From assembly GCA_907165065.1 (NCBI GenBank), contig OU015527.1, positions 22,457,686 through 22,521,685 on the forward strand: a stretch of DNA of 64,000 bases, in the 5' to 3' direction. This document shows positions 12,878 through 27,100 of the stretch, piece by piece. This DNA is from Caprimulgus europaeus (taxonomy: Eukaryota > Chordata > Aves > Caprimulgiformes > Caprimulgidae). Every line of letters begins with the position of its first letter. The stretch's first letter is position 1. A program made the translations under genes and the position numbers. The notes beneath the pieces were generated by a model. It searched no databases, had not been told where the DNA came from, and saw only the letters and a program-made list of their open reading frames with translations.

Positions 12878-13784
12878 CCCCTTTACATCCAAGCTTCCCC
12901 TTGAGATGAAGGGTTTTAGCACAAAAGCGTTAAAAAGTTTGTCAAAGGGGTATCTGTAGAAACTAAGTCCCAAATATAAAGGTCTGATGCAAGAGCTGCT
13001 GAAGTCATCAGAAACATTCTACTAAGGCAGTTCAAGTGTCCCACTAGAAGGAACCTATTCACTCAAGGAGAGTTGCAACAAGTTAGACTTGGTTTAAGAT
13101 ACAAAAATAAAATTAAATATTATTTTTATGGTATAATTAATCTTCAGAGGACCATTCAAAAAAACCGTACACATTTCCAAAATACAGAGAACTTATTGCA
13201 GAAACAAAGCACCTATGGCTCATCATTTTGATGTCATTACGATGACAAGAGACATCAGAATTTTCTAACCTATCCACATGATGCAGATTCAATTTTTCTG
13301 AGAGAATGACCACTTTTACAAAATCCCAAGACTCCTTTTCTCCTGACACAGAAATAAATCAATTAAAAGAGTCAGAGTAGATTCCTGGTAGCTAATAAGG
13401 ATGGAATGCTACCCAGAAATGAAAGAAAAAGGATATTGCCTGACAGTATATGAACCCACAAGAAAAGACAGTAAATTGCCATTACCTAGAGTAGTGCCTT
13501 CAAGATACTTCTTTACTGTGCCTGATGGACAGGTCTGAAAACAACTATGATTGCTGGTTGGCTTGGTCTCGGAGCACAGGGCATAACACAGATAAAAATC
13601 ATTGCTTTCCAGAGAAGAACAGAAGAATGCATGAGCCGAATTATGCCCTTGGAAACAAGACAATTTTAAAAAAAATTTTTCCTCTTCAATGAGAATCACT
13701 AGGGCAAAAAGATGCTTTTTAAAAGAACTCAAGAGGCTGAAAGGCTGTCAAACTCCTGATGCTGGATTGGTCTCTTGCTCATCT
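12878..13784. other. Intergenic, nothing recognised
   Basis: Between the minus-strand ERVK LTR and a CR1 piece. Minus-strand frames of 70-107 codons (13137-13732) show no known domain. Confidence 0.5.
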
Positions 13785-14069
13785 TTTTCAGATTAGAGTT
13801 AACAATAGTACAAGGAGAAAGGGCTCTAAATTGAAAGGGAGTAGGCTTAGTTTAGATATTAGGAAGAAATTCTTCACTGTGAGGATGGTGAGACACTGGA
13901 ACAGGTTGCCCAGAGAAGCTGTGGCTGCTCCTCCCTGGAAGTGTTCAAGGCCAGGTTGGATGAGGCTTTGAGCAACCTGGTCTAGTGGAAAGTGTCCCTG
14001 CTCATGGCAGGGGGGTTGGAACTGGATGATCTTTAAGATCCCTTCCAACGCATACTGTTCTGTGATTCT
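13785..14069 (+). mobile_element. CR1 LINE 3' fragment
   Basis: It contains the conserved CR1 3' block: lysine-rich ORF2 end, AGACACTGGAACAGGTTGCC, GTTGGAACTGGATGATCTTT, and the tail GTTCTGTGATTCT. It is 5'-truncated and sits directly against an ERVK-type LTR piece at its right. Confidence 0.93.
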
Positions 14070-14365
14070 CTTAAAAGGGGGATGCTCAGTGTGATGGCTT
14101 TTGTATTGCCAAGTAACCCCTACACGTGATGGAGCCCTGTTTTCCTGACAATGGCAGAACACTTGCCTGCTGATGGGAAGCAGTGAATTAATTTATTTTT
14201 ATTTGCTTTTGTGTATGCCTTTTGCTTTACCTATTAACCTGTCTTTATGTCGACTCATGAGTTTTCTCACTTTTACCTTTCTGACTCTGTCCCCCATCCC
14301 ACTGGCAGGGAATAAGCGAGCAGCTGTGCAGTGTTTAGTTGCTAGCTAAGATTAAGCCACTTCAT
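14070..14365 (+). mobile_element. ERVK-type LTR, 3' half
   Basis: Matches the right half of the 8435-9006 LTR (GATGGGAAGCAGTGAATTA, TTAACCTGTCTTTATGTCG, GATTAAGCCACTTCATA). The left half is absent; a CR1 fragment abuts it. It may be the right LTR of the provirus region starting at 8435. Confidence 0.8.
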
Positions 14366-16260
14366 ACTCCTTTTTTCCTGATTATTCCCTTTTTATGCTC
14401 TATAGAATTTGAGTCTTAACACCATGTTAAAAATTTGACTTTGCTCCTCAACACTGAGCACAGCTCTGTCCTGTTATGCAAAGTTTCTATTTCTGGCCCT
14501 GCTTCAAGGTCACTTGATAGTTAAGCTAGGAAATAGATTGCATGATGGATTTTCCTTTGCCTTACTCTTCCTTATCCTCATCTCCAGAATCTGTTCTGCT
14601 TTGTTGACTATAGACAATATTAGAAAGAACACAGCACCCAGCCCAGATTTGGCTGTCAGTGTGATTTCAATTGCAGCTAAACGCCATGAGGAAGCAGGCA
14701 CGAAGAAAGCTTAAGTTACTTGAGACAGGTAGTAAGACAACAAAACAGAATTTAATGTCTAGGAGTTTAATACCTCTTTTACACTGTACGATTCCCAGCA
14801 AGGACTCTGCCTGCTCTGATAGCAGCATAAAGAGCCTCAAAAAAGAAGTATGGAAGTAAATGAATCACAGTAGCAACTTCTATGTCACTGAGGGAAAAAA
14901 AAAAGAAAATCATACACAGTATTCCCAAACTACAAAACTCATAACTCTTGCTGCTTATTACAGCTATATAGAGATCCTTTCTCTCCTGTAGACTCAGGCA
15001 CAACACTCACTGTCATGGGGAACAGCTTTCTAATTGATGGCTCTTGTTTAATTACTCTGCAGATTTAGCTGCACATGGAGGACATGGGAGCAAAGTAGCA
15101 ATCGCTATACCAAATCCAGTTTTGCTAACCTGCACTCAGCTAGCTAGACGAATTCACTTTCCAAATTTATCTTTTCAGAAAGCAGGACATGTACATGTTT
15201 TTGCGTGTTCTGCTGTATGCAAATGCTTACGCACACCTACGTATACCTAGCTGAAAAGATATGAGAGCACAGTATTTTGTAGATGGCTGTTCAGATGCTC
15301 CGCTGACCTGGCTGCACATACTCCTGTTTTCTTACTTTTTCCCGGTAGAAACTGGTTTTGGAAAAAAAATAACAGAAATACTTTGTCAGATCTCTTCACC
15401 TCGAAACTAATGCTTGCACAGCGTATTCCTCACTTCAGTATTTATTATCATCATGAAAGTAAATCTAAGGGGAAGGCAGAATATTTACTCTTCTGAAAAG
15501 TACTGTCTGTTGTCCCAGGAAGCCTGCTTACCACTTATGCATTGAAGGAAAAGGCATATTTTGGTGATTCTGTCTTGAGGCAATCCTTGTGTAGTCAGGA
15601 AGAGGTGAACTGAGTGTACCATGACCCCTACTTCTTAAACTCACCTGTACCATTCTTCCCCATCTGTTGCTCACTTAGGGCACACAGAGCTCACAACTCC
15701 CTCTGCAATGCCAGCCGTTCTGGACCAGCAGGGATGGGGGTAAGAGGGGCAGAGATGTTGTAGGGCTTTTTCTGGATCTTGATAAGAAAAAAGGTTTCAA
15801 TAAAATAGCTGTTTCAATAAGATAGAATAAAAAGAAGAATAAAGATAGTGAGTAAATCTTACATTTCATTGTGTTTTGAGAACACTATTCATGCAGAAAT
15901 AAACTGATGCTGGATGGATTTTCCCACAGCACACTATGCATTCCTATCTCTGAGGGAAGTTTTTGTGGTTTTCGTCACTTGAAATATTATTTTCTCACAG
16001 GAAAAAAATTTATTTGTAAAGGATGGTCTCATGACCATTTCTTGTTGTACTACTGGGTAAAGACAAAGCCACGCTGGTGTAGTAATCACTGGTGCCAAGT
16101 GGGAACTGCCTGCAGTTACATGAGCTAGCTGAGTTTATTGTGCAGCCAAAGTGTCGTACAGCACAACACAACCACGAAGAACACATTGTATGTGCACCAC
16201 AGTCCTGGGCATGGTGACGTTAACTGTATTTTGAATCACTAACTCCTTGATGTACAACAG
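14366..16260. other. Intergenic, nothing recognised
   Basis: No exon, RNA gene or transposon recognised. Confidence 0.6.
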
Positions 16261-16336
16261 TTATATGGATCTTTCTTCCTTTCTTTCCTTTCTTCCATTC
16301 ATTCTTTCTTTCTTCCATTCATCCTTTCTTCCTTCT

Positions 16337-16497
<161 letters not shown>

Positions 16498-16500
16498 CTC

Positions 16501-19500
16501 CAATGCTTTTAACATTTTGGCAGGCCTTTAATGATTGGCGAGAGTGTAGACAACAAACATGCTCCCTCCCTTTATGCCACACATTGAGGAGCCTTCTGAG
16601 TTTTTTTCCATCTGACAGCAAAAACTTTCACATTGCATGTTAATTAATAATTTTTTACACACTTCAGGCAAGGGTGGACAACAGTGTTAACACAGAACAG
16701 ACATAAATACAGACATCTGAAGATGGGCTGGGGTCAGACTAAATGGAGGCAATAAGGTCTTAATATTGCCATATAAGTTTTAGGAAGTCCTCAGTTTTGT
16801 TCAGCAGAATAATGAAAATAGATCTCAGAACTTAGTGTTTTCGGCTTAAACATAATGTTTGCCTCCTGGTCAGATCTCCACTATGCTAATTTCTTCAGTG
16901 GAAACTTTCTATCAGCACTTCATCTGGGCCGAGCACTTAAAGAGTCATCTTGTAAGACTCTCACTTAAGAACATTACAGTCTACACAGTCTCTTCAGATG
17001 GAATGCTCATTCCTCCCTTGTTCAGCAAACAACTCACTAAGATGAACCAAACAGAGAGCTTCTCATCACAAGCATAGGGTTAAAATATCTTTCCTAAAGG
17101 CATTCTTTCTTGCTGTCTCTGAAGCAGCTTCTTTAAGTAGAGAGGTAAGCTTACTGCTTCAGTTTGACTGGTGGTGTGTTTCAGGGAGTCTCAAGGCCTC
17201 CTGGGAAGATTGTGCAAACACTTGTGTTGTTATACTGTACCTCATTCTGGGCTAGGCCAGACCAGCCCAGACTAACACCAAATGGCCTTTAAAAACTTCA
17301 TTTAAGGTGCTATTCTGGTGTTACAATATCTCTTTTTCCTTTCTGCAGGACCTACGGAGCCAGTTGGAAAGGGACAAGATGGATATTTAGGCAATATAAA
17401 TCCATGATTATAACCAAGCTCTGTGTTAGCTGTCCATATGCTTCACTAACGATGCAGAGGGTTTTCAGTCCTTTATTCACTCTCCAGTTCCAAGACCCAT
17501 CACCAGTACTGGCTTCTGGATCAGCACCTGTTGAAGGAGCAGAAGATCAGAAATCTATTAGGAGCAGTGGAGGAGGAATATCTGGACACACTGTGATGAA
17601 AGCAGGGCTGAATGTGTGAAAAGAATTTCACACATCAACCAAAGTATCAAAAAGCACAAACATAGCAGCATATTAGTGCCCTGAATATAAAAACACAATA
17701 AGGTATGGCATTGAGAATTTCCATCACACTGGGCACTTGCAAATACTTGAAAATAATGACTCAGAAATTGATAGGCAAGGTTCTGTTTCAGAGGGAGATA
17801 TTTTTGGAAGCCATTTTTTTCTCTATGTTGAATAAATTCTTTTTTCAAATTGTCTGTTCTGATTTATCATGGCAGCTTAAAAAAAAATAGGCTGGGTGTA
17901 CCTGAATTCCTTAATTGTAAAAAGAAGAAAAAAAAAATCCTTTCATTATACTTCTGCCAACAGATCTCAGCTTCCTAAACCTGTAAGCTTTCAGGAATTT
18001 TACCCTGCGGAAAGACCAAATATCGCTAATATTTCTTGTGCTTGACATAAAGCTTTTATGCATGGTTCACTTGAAGAAAAATAAATATAAAAATATAATT
18101 TTTTTATTTAAATATAAAAATAATAAGAAATGACAGTTTCTTTTGAAGTGATCATCAAGCTTTTTTAACTTGGAAAAGTAAGAGATACCCTGAGGACAAG
18201 AAAAGAAATAAATTGTAACAGTGATAAGGAAGACCTTTCACTCATCCAGTTCGTGTGATGATACCTCTCCTTGCAAAATTCACAAAATTGTTAGATGCCC
18301 TCTAAAGAATTTAACTGAAGATGTATATCCATCCACGTTACCAGGACTTTCCAAGGAGTGACTTTGCTTTGTCACTGGCCACTAAAGGATGACCAGAGCT
18401 AATGCAATAAACTTTCATGCACATTTGCATGGCTATAACCATAACAGTTGCATGGGTGGGTTTTTTGTTGTTTTTTTTTTCTAATTGCCAAAATGGGTGA
18501 TGTGACCCATACATATGAGCAGAGCACTGTTTTCACCTTGTTCTGCAGGACAAGTAGCAGTGTCCTACTATCAGGAACACAAATAGAGTCTCTCATCAAA
18601 TGTAAGCATCACTATTTACAGGCCAGTGCCAAGCTAGTACTTTAATGTCGAACTAGCTCTGCCTAAACAGGTAACTCCCCTATGATGCTCCTCTGAGTAG
18701 CACTTGATTTCTTCTAGCAAATATCTCCAGTACATGCAGCCCCTCATACCCCTTTATCTTCAAAGTTCCCATCTCAAAGATGTAATGAGTGGTAAAAGGA
18801 AAGCCTCACCTTGTCGTGCTGTTTCACCCAGTGCTGGGTGACCAGGAAAGATGTAAGGAAAGATGAGCTCAGTTCCCTCACACAGTTGTTATTTTATTCT
18901 TAAAGTCATCTTCAACACCTATGTCCTTTCCCAGCAGAGATCTGCTTAGGACATACAATAGCTTGATGGCATGTGTGGAATTAGCTGTTTCCCAAAACAG
19001 TCCCAAACTGAACCATTCGCTCTTGAGTTGTTTGGCACTTGATTTGTCAAGATGTATGCATCTAGGCAGATTTTTACAGGCTCTTTGCAGGAAGGTGGGA
19101 TAAGCCCATCCCATTGCAAAGGGAAAGCTAAGGACCCTCCCATAAACAAGTGTTTCACATCAGCAACAAATAGAAGAAAATGAGATCACCCTACAGTTTC
19201 CATACTGATATTCCATTTTGCACGCCAGCTCAGAGCCCTGCCTGTTTCAACAAAATATGAGTCATAGTTCTGTGTCAGCATGACACTTGAGGACAGATTT
19301 TCCTAGTCCATCACTTTGCTCTGGGTAGTGTCTGGAGAAGTAAGAGGCAATGGGGACACAGGCTTGCCAGGAAAGTCTCAGTCAGAGATCACAAAATCAC
19401 CACAGTAGAAAACAGGGACTGGAAAGAATTGTGTAATACTTGAAGAGCCAATTTGGAGATTTTGGGAAATGACATATAGGGTGATATATAGATATATATC

Positions 19501-20924
19501 AAATGAAGTTTGATTATGAGGGCATCTCTCAAAATTTTTGCCTCAAAAGAAATCACCCACTTTCTTCTTCCTACCCACTACAATCACCAAAACTGTCTCC
19601 TCTGTTGTACCAACAAAAAATATGCTTTCAAGCACATCGCAAACTAGAATTAGGACCGTGGTCTGGATTCGTGTCTTGGACAACCTCTTCACCTTAGAGT
19701 CTCAGTCTTAGTACGTTTGCGAATATTACAGCCTACATCTCATGGTTTTATGTAATACAAAACAACCTGTAAGACCATGTTGAAAAGAAAAAAAGACAGA
19801 ATTTAAGTTTCTATAATAGGATCATTCAACAAAGGTTTTCACAAACACTTTCTCCATGAAATATAAACTGCTTGCAGCTGTGCCAACCATGCAGCCTAGC
19901 CTCTCCAGATGAGATAGACTTATTAGTTAATTATATGAATTTTTAGTAGACTGCTTCTTAGCTTTAACAGATATTCTGAACTACAAGAAAGAGATCTTTT
20001 GCTTCTCAAAGTCCATTTTTACCTTGCCAGATTTCATCAAACAATTTAATTCAGCTGCAACATCTTGCTCCTGAGTATCCCTTTCTTGATGGGGATGAGA
20101 TTTTTAATGCAGGTATTTCAACTGAAATAGTTATTTCTTGCTTTCCTGTAGGTTTAAAAGATCCATTATTGCAAAACCATATTTTTGAGAAACACTTTAG
20201 GCTACCAAGATAACCTGAAGCATGTCAAGAACGACTACAGACTTCCAGGGCAAGAGTGAAGATGAAGGGGAGGGGTGCCCAGGTGCTGTCTCCTCTATCC
20301 TCTAAAAGGAAAAGACTAAAGCAGAAGCGCATTCATTGAGTGGACCAACACCTGGTGCATAGCCACTGTCAAAGGCAGGACCGTGGCTTCTGTGACCATT
20401 TACTTTCTGTAAAAAATGAGGAATATTGAGCAAGGAGTTGATAGATCTGATGAAGTGGGGCAAGACTTCTATGTAAGCAGACTTGCTAACCTGGTGATGA
20501 GTGCCTTAAAATAGCTATGCCGGGGAGAGCTACTGTAACTTGAATGGAAGTGGGGGCACATGTGGCTGAACAAATGTGGGGACAGCATGACAGAAGAAGC
20601 TTTCACACTTCCACTGTAAAAACAGCATGACTTGTAAACTATCTTCAAGTGCTTGTGCACTGATGCATGAAGTATGAGGAATAAGCAAGAGGAATTATAA
20701 TTCAGTTGCAGAGCTACGATCTCACAGGGATTACAGACACAAGGTGATATAGGTGACATAAGGTGCAATGGTGGGGCACTGCAATGAAAGGATATAGGCT
20801 TTTCAGGAAAGATAGGGTGGGAAGGTGAGGACAAGGCTTGCACTGGACATGAAGGAGTAACTTCAATGCATATTGGTTTGCCTTTGGACAAAGGGTTGTC
20901 TTTGGGTAAAGAAAAAAAAAATCA
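16501..20924. other. Intergenic, nothing recognised
   Basis: 4.4 kb with only A-rich runs (for example near 18061-18130). No supported feature. Confidence 0.6.
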
Positions 20925-21596
20925 TTGAATGTGGTGTTGTAGCAGGTGTCTGCTGAACATCACCTGGTCAGAAAAGGAGGCAGATGACATCTTATTTAGG
21001 CAGTTGGAGAAAGCTTCACTATCACAGGCCTTGATAGTTATGGATTACTTTAAGTACTTTTATGTGTGCTGGAACAGCAACACAGCTGGTGGCAAGAAAC
21101 CACAATATGTTTGGAACTTGCTGAATGTAGTTTCTGATGCAGATAACTGATGAAAAGACTCTCTGCTCAACCTGCGACTTCCAAAGAACAAGTAGTTTAC
21201 AACTAAGAAATTGAAGGTATTATTGGCTGCAGAAAACTGAGGACTGTGGAGTAAAATATCCTGAGAGGAATGAACAAGACAAAGAGCAGAAGTACAACCT
21301 TGGACATCAGAAGAACAAAATTTTAACTGTTCAGGGACCTGCTTGGAAGAATCCCAAGGGAAATTGCCCTTGAGGTATGGGATCAGGAAAGTCAAAGCTC
21401 GCCTGGAATTTGAATGACAACAAGAAAGACTGCATAAGAAAATGGGCAGCCATTCAGGGGATCTCTACTCAGGTAGTCACGACTCAACTGGACACAGCCC
21501 TAAACATCCCGATTTCGTTAGAGCTGCAGTTGGACTACATGACCTCTGGAGGTCGCTCCTAACCTAAGTTATTCTATGACTGTGATCAAATCGGCT
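20925..21596 (+). mobile_element. CR1 LINE fragment with internal deletions (endonuclease region joined to 3' end)
   Basis: The left part reads like CR1 ORF2 endonuclease (ALIVMDYFKYFYVCWNSNTAG, cf. LMGDFNHPDICWKDNTAG), then pieces of the linker (TTLDIRR, near 21300). The right part, from about 21500, is the CR1 3' untranslated end (TTGGACTACATGACCTCTGG) finishing in ATTCTATGAC. The whole RT domain is absent, so at least one large internal deletion has occurred. Orientation is plus. Confidence 0.85.
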
Positions 21597-23339
21597 GTTA
21601 GAACAGATGCAGAAAAGGTCTGAGATGAGTTGCTCTTGTTAAAAGAAAAAAATTCGCACCAAAACCCAACAAAAATTTTATCTAGATGCATGCTGGTATT
21701 TAGGATAAATCCTGATTCGCCCAGCCCTTAGGAAATACCACTCTTTCATTTCCTCAGCAAAACTGCAGTAAGGCCTTGGTATATCATGCTCATCCTTTGA
21801 ACACCCAGCATTAATAGTTGTACCACAGAGAAGGGAAAGAAGCAGGGCTAAGAACAGACTAAGGGTGAGACTGAACAAGTCTAAGGCAATCAAGCTTCCA
21901 GAGCTGTTCAGAGTGAGCCATAGGGTTTCCAAGTCTATCTACTTAAGAAAGCAACTTGTTATTTCAAGTGCCTGCTGCAGAAATATATGTCCTTTAATCC
22001 TAACTTCAGCTATAAAGAAAGGCTACAAGCCATGCTGTTCACTATATCATGATCAGGCAACAGCAGCACTAGAATACAAATATGTGATCATAACTTAGCA
22101 GAGCTGAATTTTATATGACATAAAAATGCATTTCAATAACAAGTGATGAACATGAAACTCCTGTTTCATCAGCAGTTAATTGAGCACCAAATCTAATAAA
22201 AAAGCCTAAGTGTACCATAGCTCATAAAAATGGCTAATACCAATCTTATCTAAGCAGATAGAGTTGGTCTAAATAATATTATTCGCTGAAATTGAGTTCA
22301 CGTAAGCAGTGACCTTTCCCAGCAGCATTCATTAGCTGGATTCTGGATTGATCCCTCTATCTTTGCTCGACAGAGTTCTCATGGAGTTGAATGAGGTGAA
22401 TTAGGTTTTGAGCTACAGAATAATAAATAAAATCACTGGATGGGAGTATACGGCACTCAGAATAGCAAAGATTTTATTGTCTTTTTTTTAATGGGGTTGG
22501 GATATACTCTACTGCAGAGGAGAAGTACCAAGCAGGTTTTTTTTTTTACTGTGAAAATAAAAAAAATCTGGCTACCTTGAGCATATCACAACTAGTGCAA
22601 CCATACATGCAAGACTACAAAAGTTATGAGAGAGCTGTTTCTTTTTCCTTTTGGAAAACTGTGTCACTGATTATCTTTGGGTCATTTAAGAGCAAAGTCC
22701 ATGAGATTGTCTTAAGTGGTTACAGAGTGTATCTTCTAGCAGAAGTTTGGGGAAGATCTGCCATCAGGATTCTTTTTAAAACCTGCCGTTTCCATTCCCT
22801 TTCTGGCAGGGAAGTGTCTGACTTGTAGCACAGCAGGGAACCATCTGGAATCCCAATGGACCATGCCTACCTTGAGTAAAGAAGAGAACTGCTCCCAGGG
22901 AGGCCTATTGCCGAACGTAAACCAGCATCTCAGCCCTCTCTTTTCATCTGCCCACTGTTCAATGCAATTAAAACCTGGCTGATGACCCTGTGGCTCTATG
23001 GCAAGAACACGGATTTCTTTATGACTCAAGTGAAAACATGAAAAAAGGAGCAAGTTTGCATGTTATTTCTCTACACTAGTAAGAGAAAAACTATTTAGTG
23101 TTGCTAGTTCAGCTCATGCTGCCTATTTTAGCATTACACTGTTATGGAAAAGGCCAAGGTACTCAAAACATTACTCATCTCATGCTTTACTGGTAAGACT
23201 AGCATTCAGGAATCCTAGGCTGCTGAGACCAGAAAGAAAATTTGGAGCAGGGAAGACTTACTCTCAGTGGAGAAGGGTCAGGTTAGGAAACACTGACAAA
23301 TTTGACATACAGACGTCAATGCAACCTGACACCTTGCAC
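21597..23339. other. Intergenic, nothing recognised
   Basis: No exon or repeat family recognised. Confidence 0.6.
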
Positions 23340-24105
23340 TCGTAAGCTGCTCTGGACAATTAGGTAGAGTGCACCCGAAGCAAGTTTGCAGAACACACAA
23401 AAGTGAGAGAAGTAGCTAATACACCAGACGACTATGCTGCCTTTCAGAGGGACATCAGTAGACTGGAGAAATGAGACAAGAATCTCATGAAGTTCAACAG
23501 AGGGAAATGTGAAGTTCTGCGTCTGAGCAATAGTAGCCCCAGGCACCTGAGCAGGTTGAGGGATGTGATTCTTCCCCTCTACTCAACACTAGTAAGGCCA
23601 GACCTGGAGTCCTGTGTCCCGTTCTGGGCTCCTCAGTAAAAGATATGGACATACTGGAAGGAGTCCAACAAAGGACCACTAAGATGACTAAGGAACTGGG
23701 ACATCTGTCATGTGAGAGAAGACTGAGTGAGCTGGGAGTGATCAGCCTGGAGAAGAGAAGGCTTAAGGATCTTACCAGTGTTAGATAAATACCTCATGAG
23801 GGGAGTACAGAAGAGAGAGCCAAGATCTTTTCAGTGGTGCCAAGTGACAAGACAAGAGGCAATGGAAACAAATTGAAAAAAAGTGACATTCCATCTGCAC
23901 ACAAGAACAGACTTTTTTACTGTGAGGGTGGTCAAATACAGGGACAGGTTGCCCAGAGAGTTTGTGCAATCTAAACCCCTGGAGCTTTTTCAAGATCTGA
24001 CTGGATGCAGTCCTGGGCAACCTGCTTTAACTGACATTGCTTGGGCAGAGTGGTTGGACTGGGTGATTTCAAGTGGTGTCTGCCCATCTTAGCACTTTTA
24101 TGGAC
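23340..24105 (+). mobile_element. CR1 LINE 3' fragment with end of ORF2
   Basis: The piece begins in late ORF2 (GCAAGTTTGCAGAACACAC, TGAAGTTCAACAGAGGGAAA), passes through the thumb region (ACTAGTAAGGCCAGACCTGG) and ends at TTGGACTGGGTGATTTCAAG. Plus strand, 5'-truncated, with a decayed tail. Confidence 0.92.
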
Positions 24106-27100
24106 AGCTGTAGGTAGGGAAGCTGCACTGAATCTGCCAGCCTTTGACTGTAATTTTGTAGAAAGATGTTCTCCTTCTTGCAAGTAACCAACAATTTTCT
24201 CAAAGCAAAAAGGAAAAAAAGTTATAAAATCTACTGATGATCAGACTAACTATGGTCAAGCACTGCCCTGCCACTGCAAAGATAAACTGGCCTGTGTACA
24301 GTACAGTCTAACTCCCACCTTCCTTAAGTTTTGCAAAGTTGTTCTGGGCCACTCTGGGATATGATGTAACAAATCACAATCATTTCGCTCTTCTGCTGTT
24401 TGCTGAGGATTATAAACTGGGTACAGCTAATTTAGTGAAGTCATTTCCTTTACACACAGCCTGTTCCTAAAATCTGATCTCCCATCTCCCGGAGATGTTT
24501 TATTCTCGTGTAGTGCAACAAATACAGTTGGCATTTGATTCCACAGTTCTCAGGAGACCAAAGAAATTTGTTGCTCGTGGTTCGTTGTGGATGTCTGACA
24601 GATGTGCGAAGGAGCTGAATAGGGTTATCTGCTTAGCATGTGAGTAACAACTGCACCCAGTCTTTAGTGTACCTGCAAATGCACCAAGGGCAGGCAGGTA
24701 GGGGATGACGGTGGAATTCCGATGACATGCACTTTCCGAATTTATTTAATAGCCGCAGGGTGTCACTGTTACTTCACAAGAAAGTGATCTCCCTCACAGT
24801 AAAGGGGACAGGTACTTTCCGTCTGGAAATTCACCTGCGCTCCTGTTGTCAGCGTCAAAGACAACAGAGACGACGCAGTTCAGGGACTCCTGCATCTGCT
24901 CAAGGCAGATATCTTTTTTAAAAGGACTGTGACAGCTTGATAAGGGGTAAATGTGAGTTGGAAAGGAGTAAGGCTTTCCAAAGATAAGGAGTTTCTTATG
25001 AGGTAGGAATAAGCTAAGGGGATTCCCAGAGAGCACTGCAGTTCAAGGTAGGGTAAATATTAACCTTAGTTTATAGAGGGAGTTTCAAGCAGGTCATCAG
25101 CAGAAAAGATGTCTCTCTTCTGTGGAAAGAAAGGCAGTCCTAGAGAGACACACAGGACTGCAGCTTTGCTGTTAGCATTATGCAGTGTGCCATGTATGCT
25201 TGCACATCCCGTGACAGGACAGGCTGTGCAAGCTCTCGTGCATACAGAGTGCAGCCATGCTTTTGCTCTTGGTTGGCCTCTTCATCAGTGGGAAGCAGCC
25301 TCCATCTCCCCAGGCCCAGCTCTAGCCACTGTACCAGCCTGCCTAAGGCACAGAGCAAACAGCTCAACTTGCTGCCCAGGGTCCTGCCAGTTGACAGAAG
25401 TGACTGCTGTTGAAGGCCTCACATGATGCTTCCTGGCATTGTTGCATCCTCATTCCTTGTTCATGATCTGCCACCTTCCTTCAACATGTCCTTTCTCAAC
25501 TGCAAAATATCTCCTTATGCTGAGCATGATACCAGGGCTGCCGAGGACCCTGCTATGTTCTTGACAGCCAAGAGGCTGCAACAGTCTAGAGATGCCCATT
25601 GCTCAGATGAAAGAGTGACATTCTGATAAATTAAGTGTAATGGAATGCAGAACTGCATTTCTTCAATAATTTTTTTGGGTTTTAACAAAGAAAATAGCAA
25701 AATGGCATTCAGTTAGAGCATGAGGGTAGAATTTGCCTAGGTGGTGAAGGAACTCAAGTCTGAGTGCTACTTCTGGACTCTAGTGTGAGAACTGTAGGTG
25801 GCTGTTACCGGCATGTAAAGGAGGGACAATTTTTGGCGGACAAAGGCTATGGGAGATCTTGGCATCAGAGGCCATTTCTGTACTAAAAACTAAAGCATAA
25901 GGAGGCAGAAGAACCCCAAATCCCAAAATGCAAGACTGAAATTCTTGATGGAACACAAAGAGTGCAACTGTCATTCAACAGGACCTAGCACAGCTTCAGT
26001 TTCACCAGTCTGGCTCAGCTTGGATTTTCATTTCAGCATCTTTTGGGTTTTGTTTATGTACAGCCTCTCTCAGTATCTGTTTTTCTTCTCTGACTGGAGT
26101 GGCTAGTTAAACCTAAAGGCCTTGCCGAGTATTTCCATTTGGAAAAGAAAGGACGGAGAAGGAAAGTAACTGTAATCCCATTTCCAAGGGAGGCACAAAG
26201 TATCCTAGACCGCAACAGGAGGTAAAAATTACTGTTAACCTATGTCTTTGACCTAAGCCAGCACCTGAATCACAATCTCTCAGATTCTTCTTGCCTTTCT
26301 CCCCAAGTCAGGACTCTGTGCACAGTTTTGTCTTTCCCAGAAATCGCTGCCCGGGCTATGGGTGGGAATCCATTCCTTTCTGGGGTGGATGCCCATTTTG
26401 TTCCAGTTTTCTGACTGCATCAGGAAGTGTGAGGCTATTAGACAAGGGTGGTGACCAGAATTTTCCTGAGGCTCAGCCTAGTCATTACACAGCTTGCTAA
26501 GAAAGTGTCAGGCCAGAGGGCCCTCCAGGATGATTGGTCGATGAATGTCTACTGTCCAGGCTCTCTCTTGCCTCCACCTCTTCTACCACAGCAGGCAGCC
26601 CAGGAAAGAAAGGGGCTCTCCACCAGGCTGAGCTGTCTGGTTTCTGTACCCACTTTGGCTTGGTGCACTTCCCCAGACTCAGTGTAATCTGAACCTTCCT
26701 GCTTCTCTTGGGTGGAGAAATTAAGATTGCTTGCTTGCTTCTTCTTGCAAATGAACCATCCTCAGGCTCAGTGTGCCAAGGGAGGCTTCCAGCTGTCAGG
26801 AACACAGTGACTTTTATTTTTCCTTGTCTGTCATAAATACAGAACACCTCTCCCAGTGTCCCATTTGCTGCTCTATCCGATCCAGGAATCTCTTCTCTAT
26901 GATTTATAAGCTCGTCTCCAGACATTTCCCCTGGCTCCTCACACTGGTTCTCTAATCCTCATGCTGTTCAATGCACTCAGAGATAGCTGACACTTAGAGG
27001 GAATAGAACCACCTTTCCCAAGCAGAGAACTAACACACAGAGCACCATTTGCGCTGGTCTGTGCTTTCTTTTCTTTCTTGACAGGTTGTAGCTGTGATGG

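Noticed and set aside
19385-19450. Possible CR1 tail (ATCACAAAATCACCACAG)
   Set aside because: The similarity covers too few bases and no CR1 3' block follows.
20469-20891. A 140-codon minus-strand frame
   Set aside because: Low-complexity Ser, Pro and Cys content without a known domain; likely chance.
26497-26925. A 142-codon minus-strand frame
   Set aside because: No recognisable domain, no flanking splice or promoter signals, and a length within chance for 64 kb.
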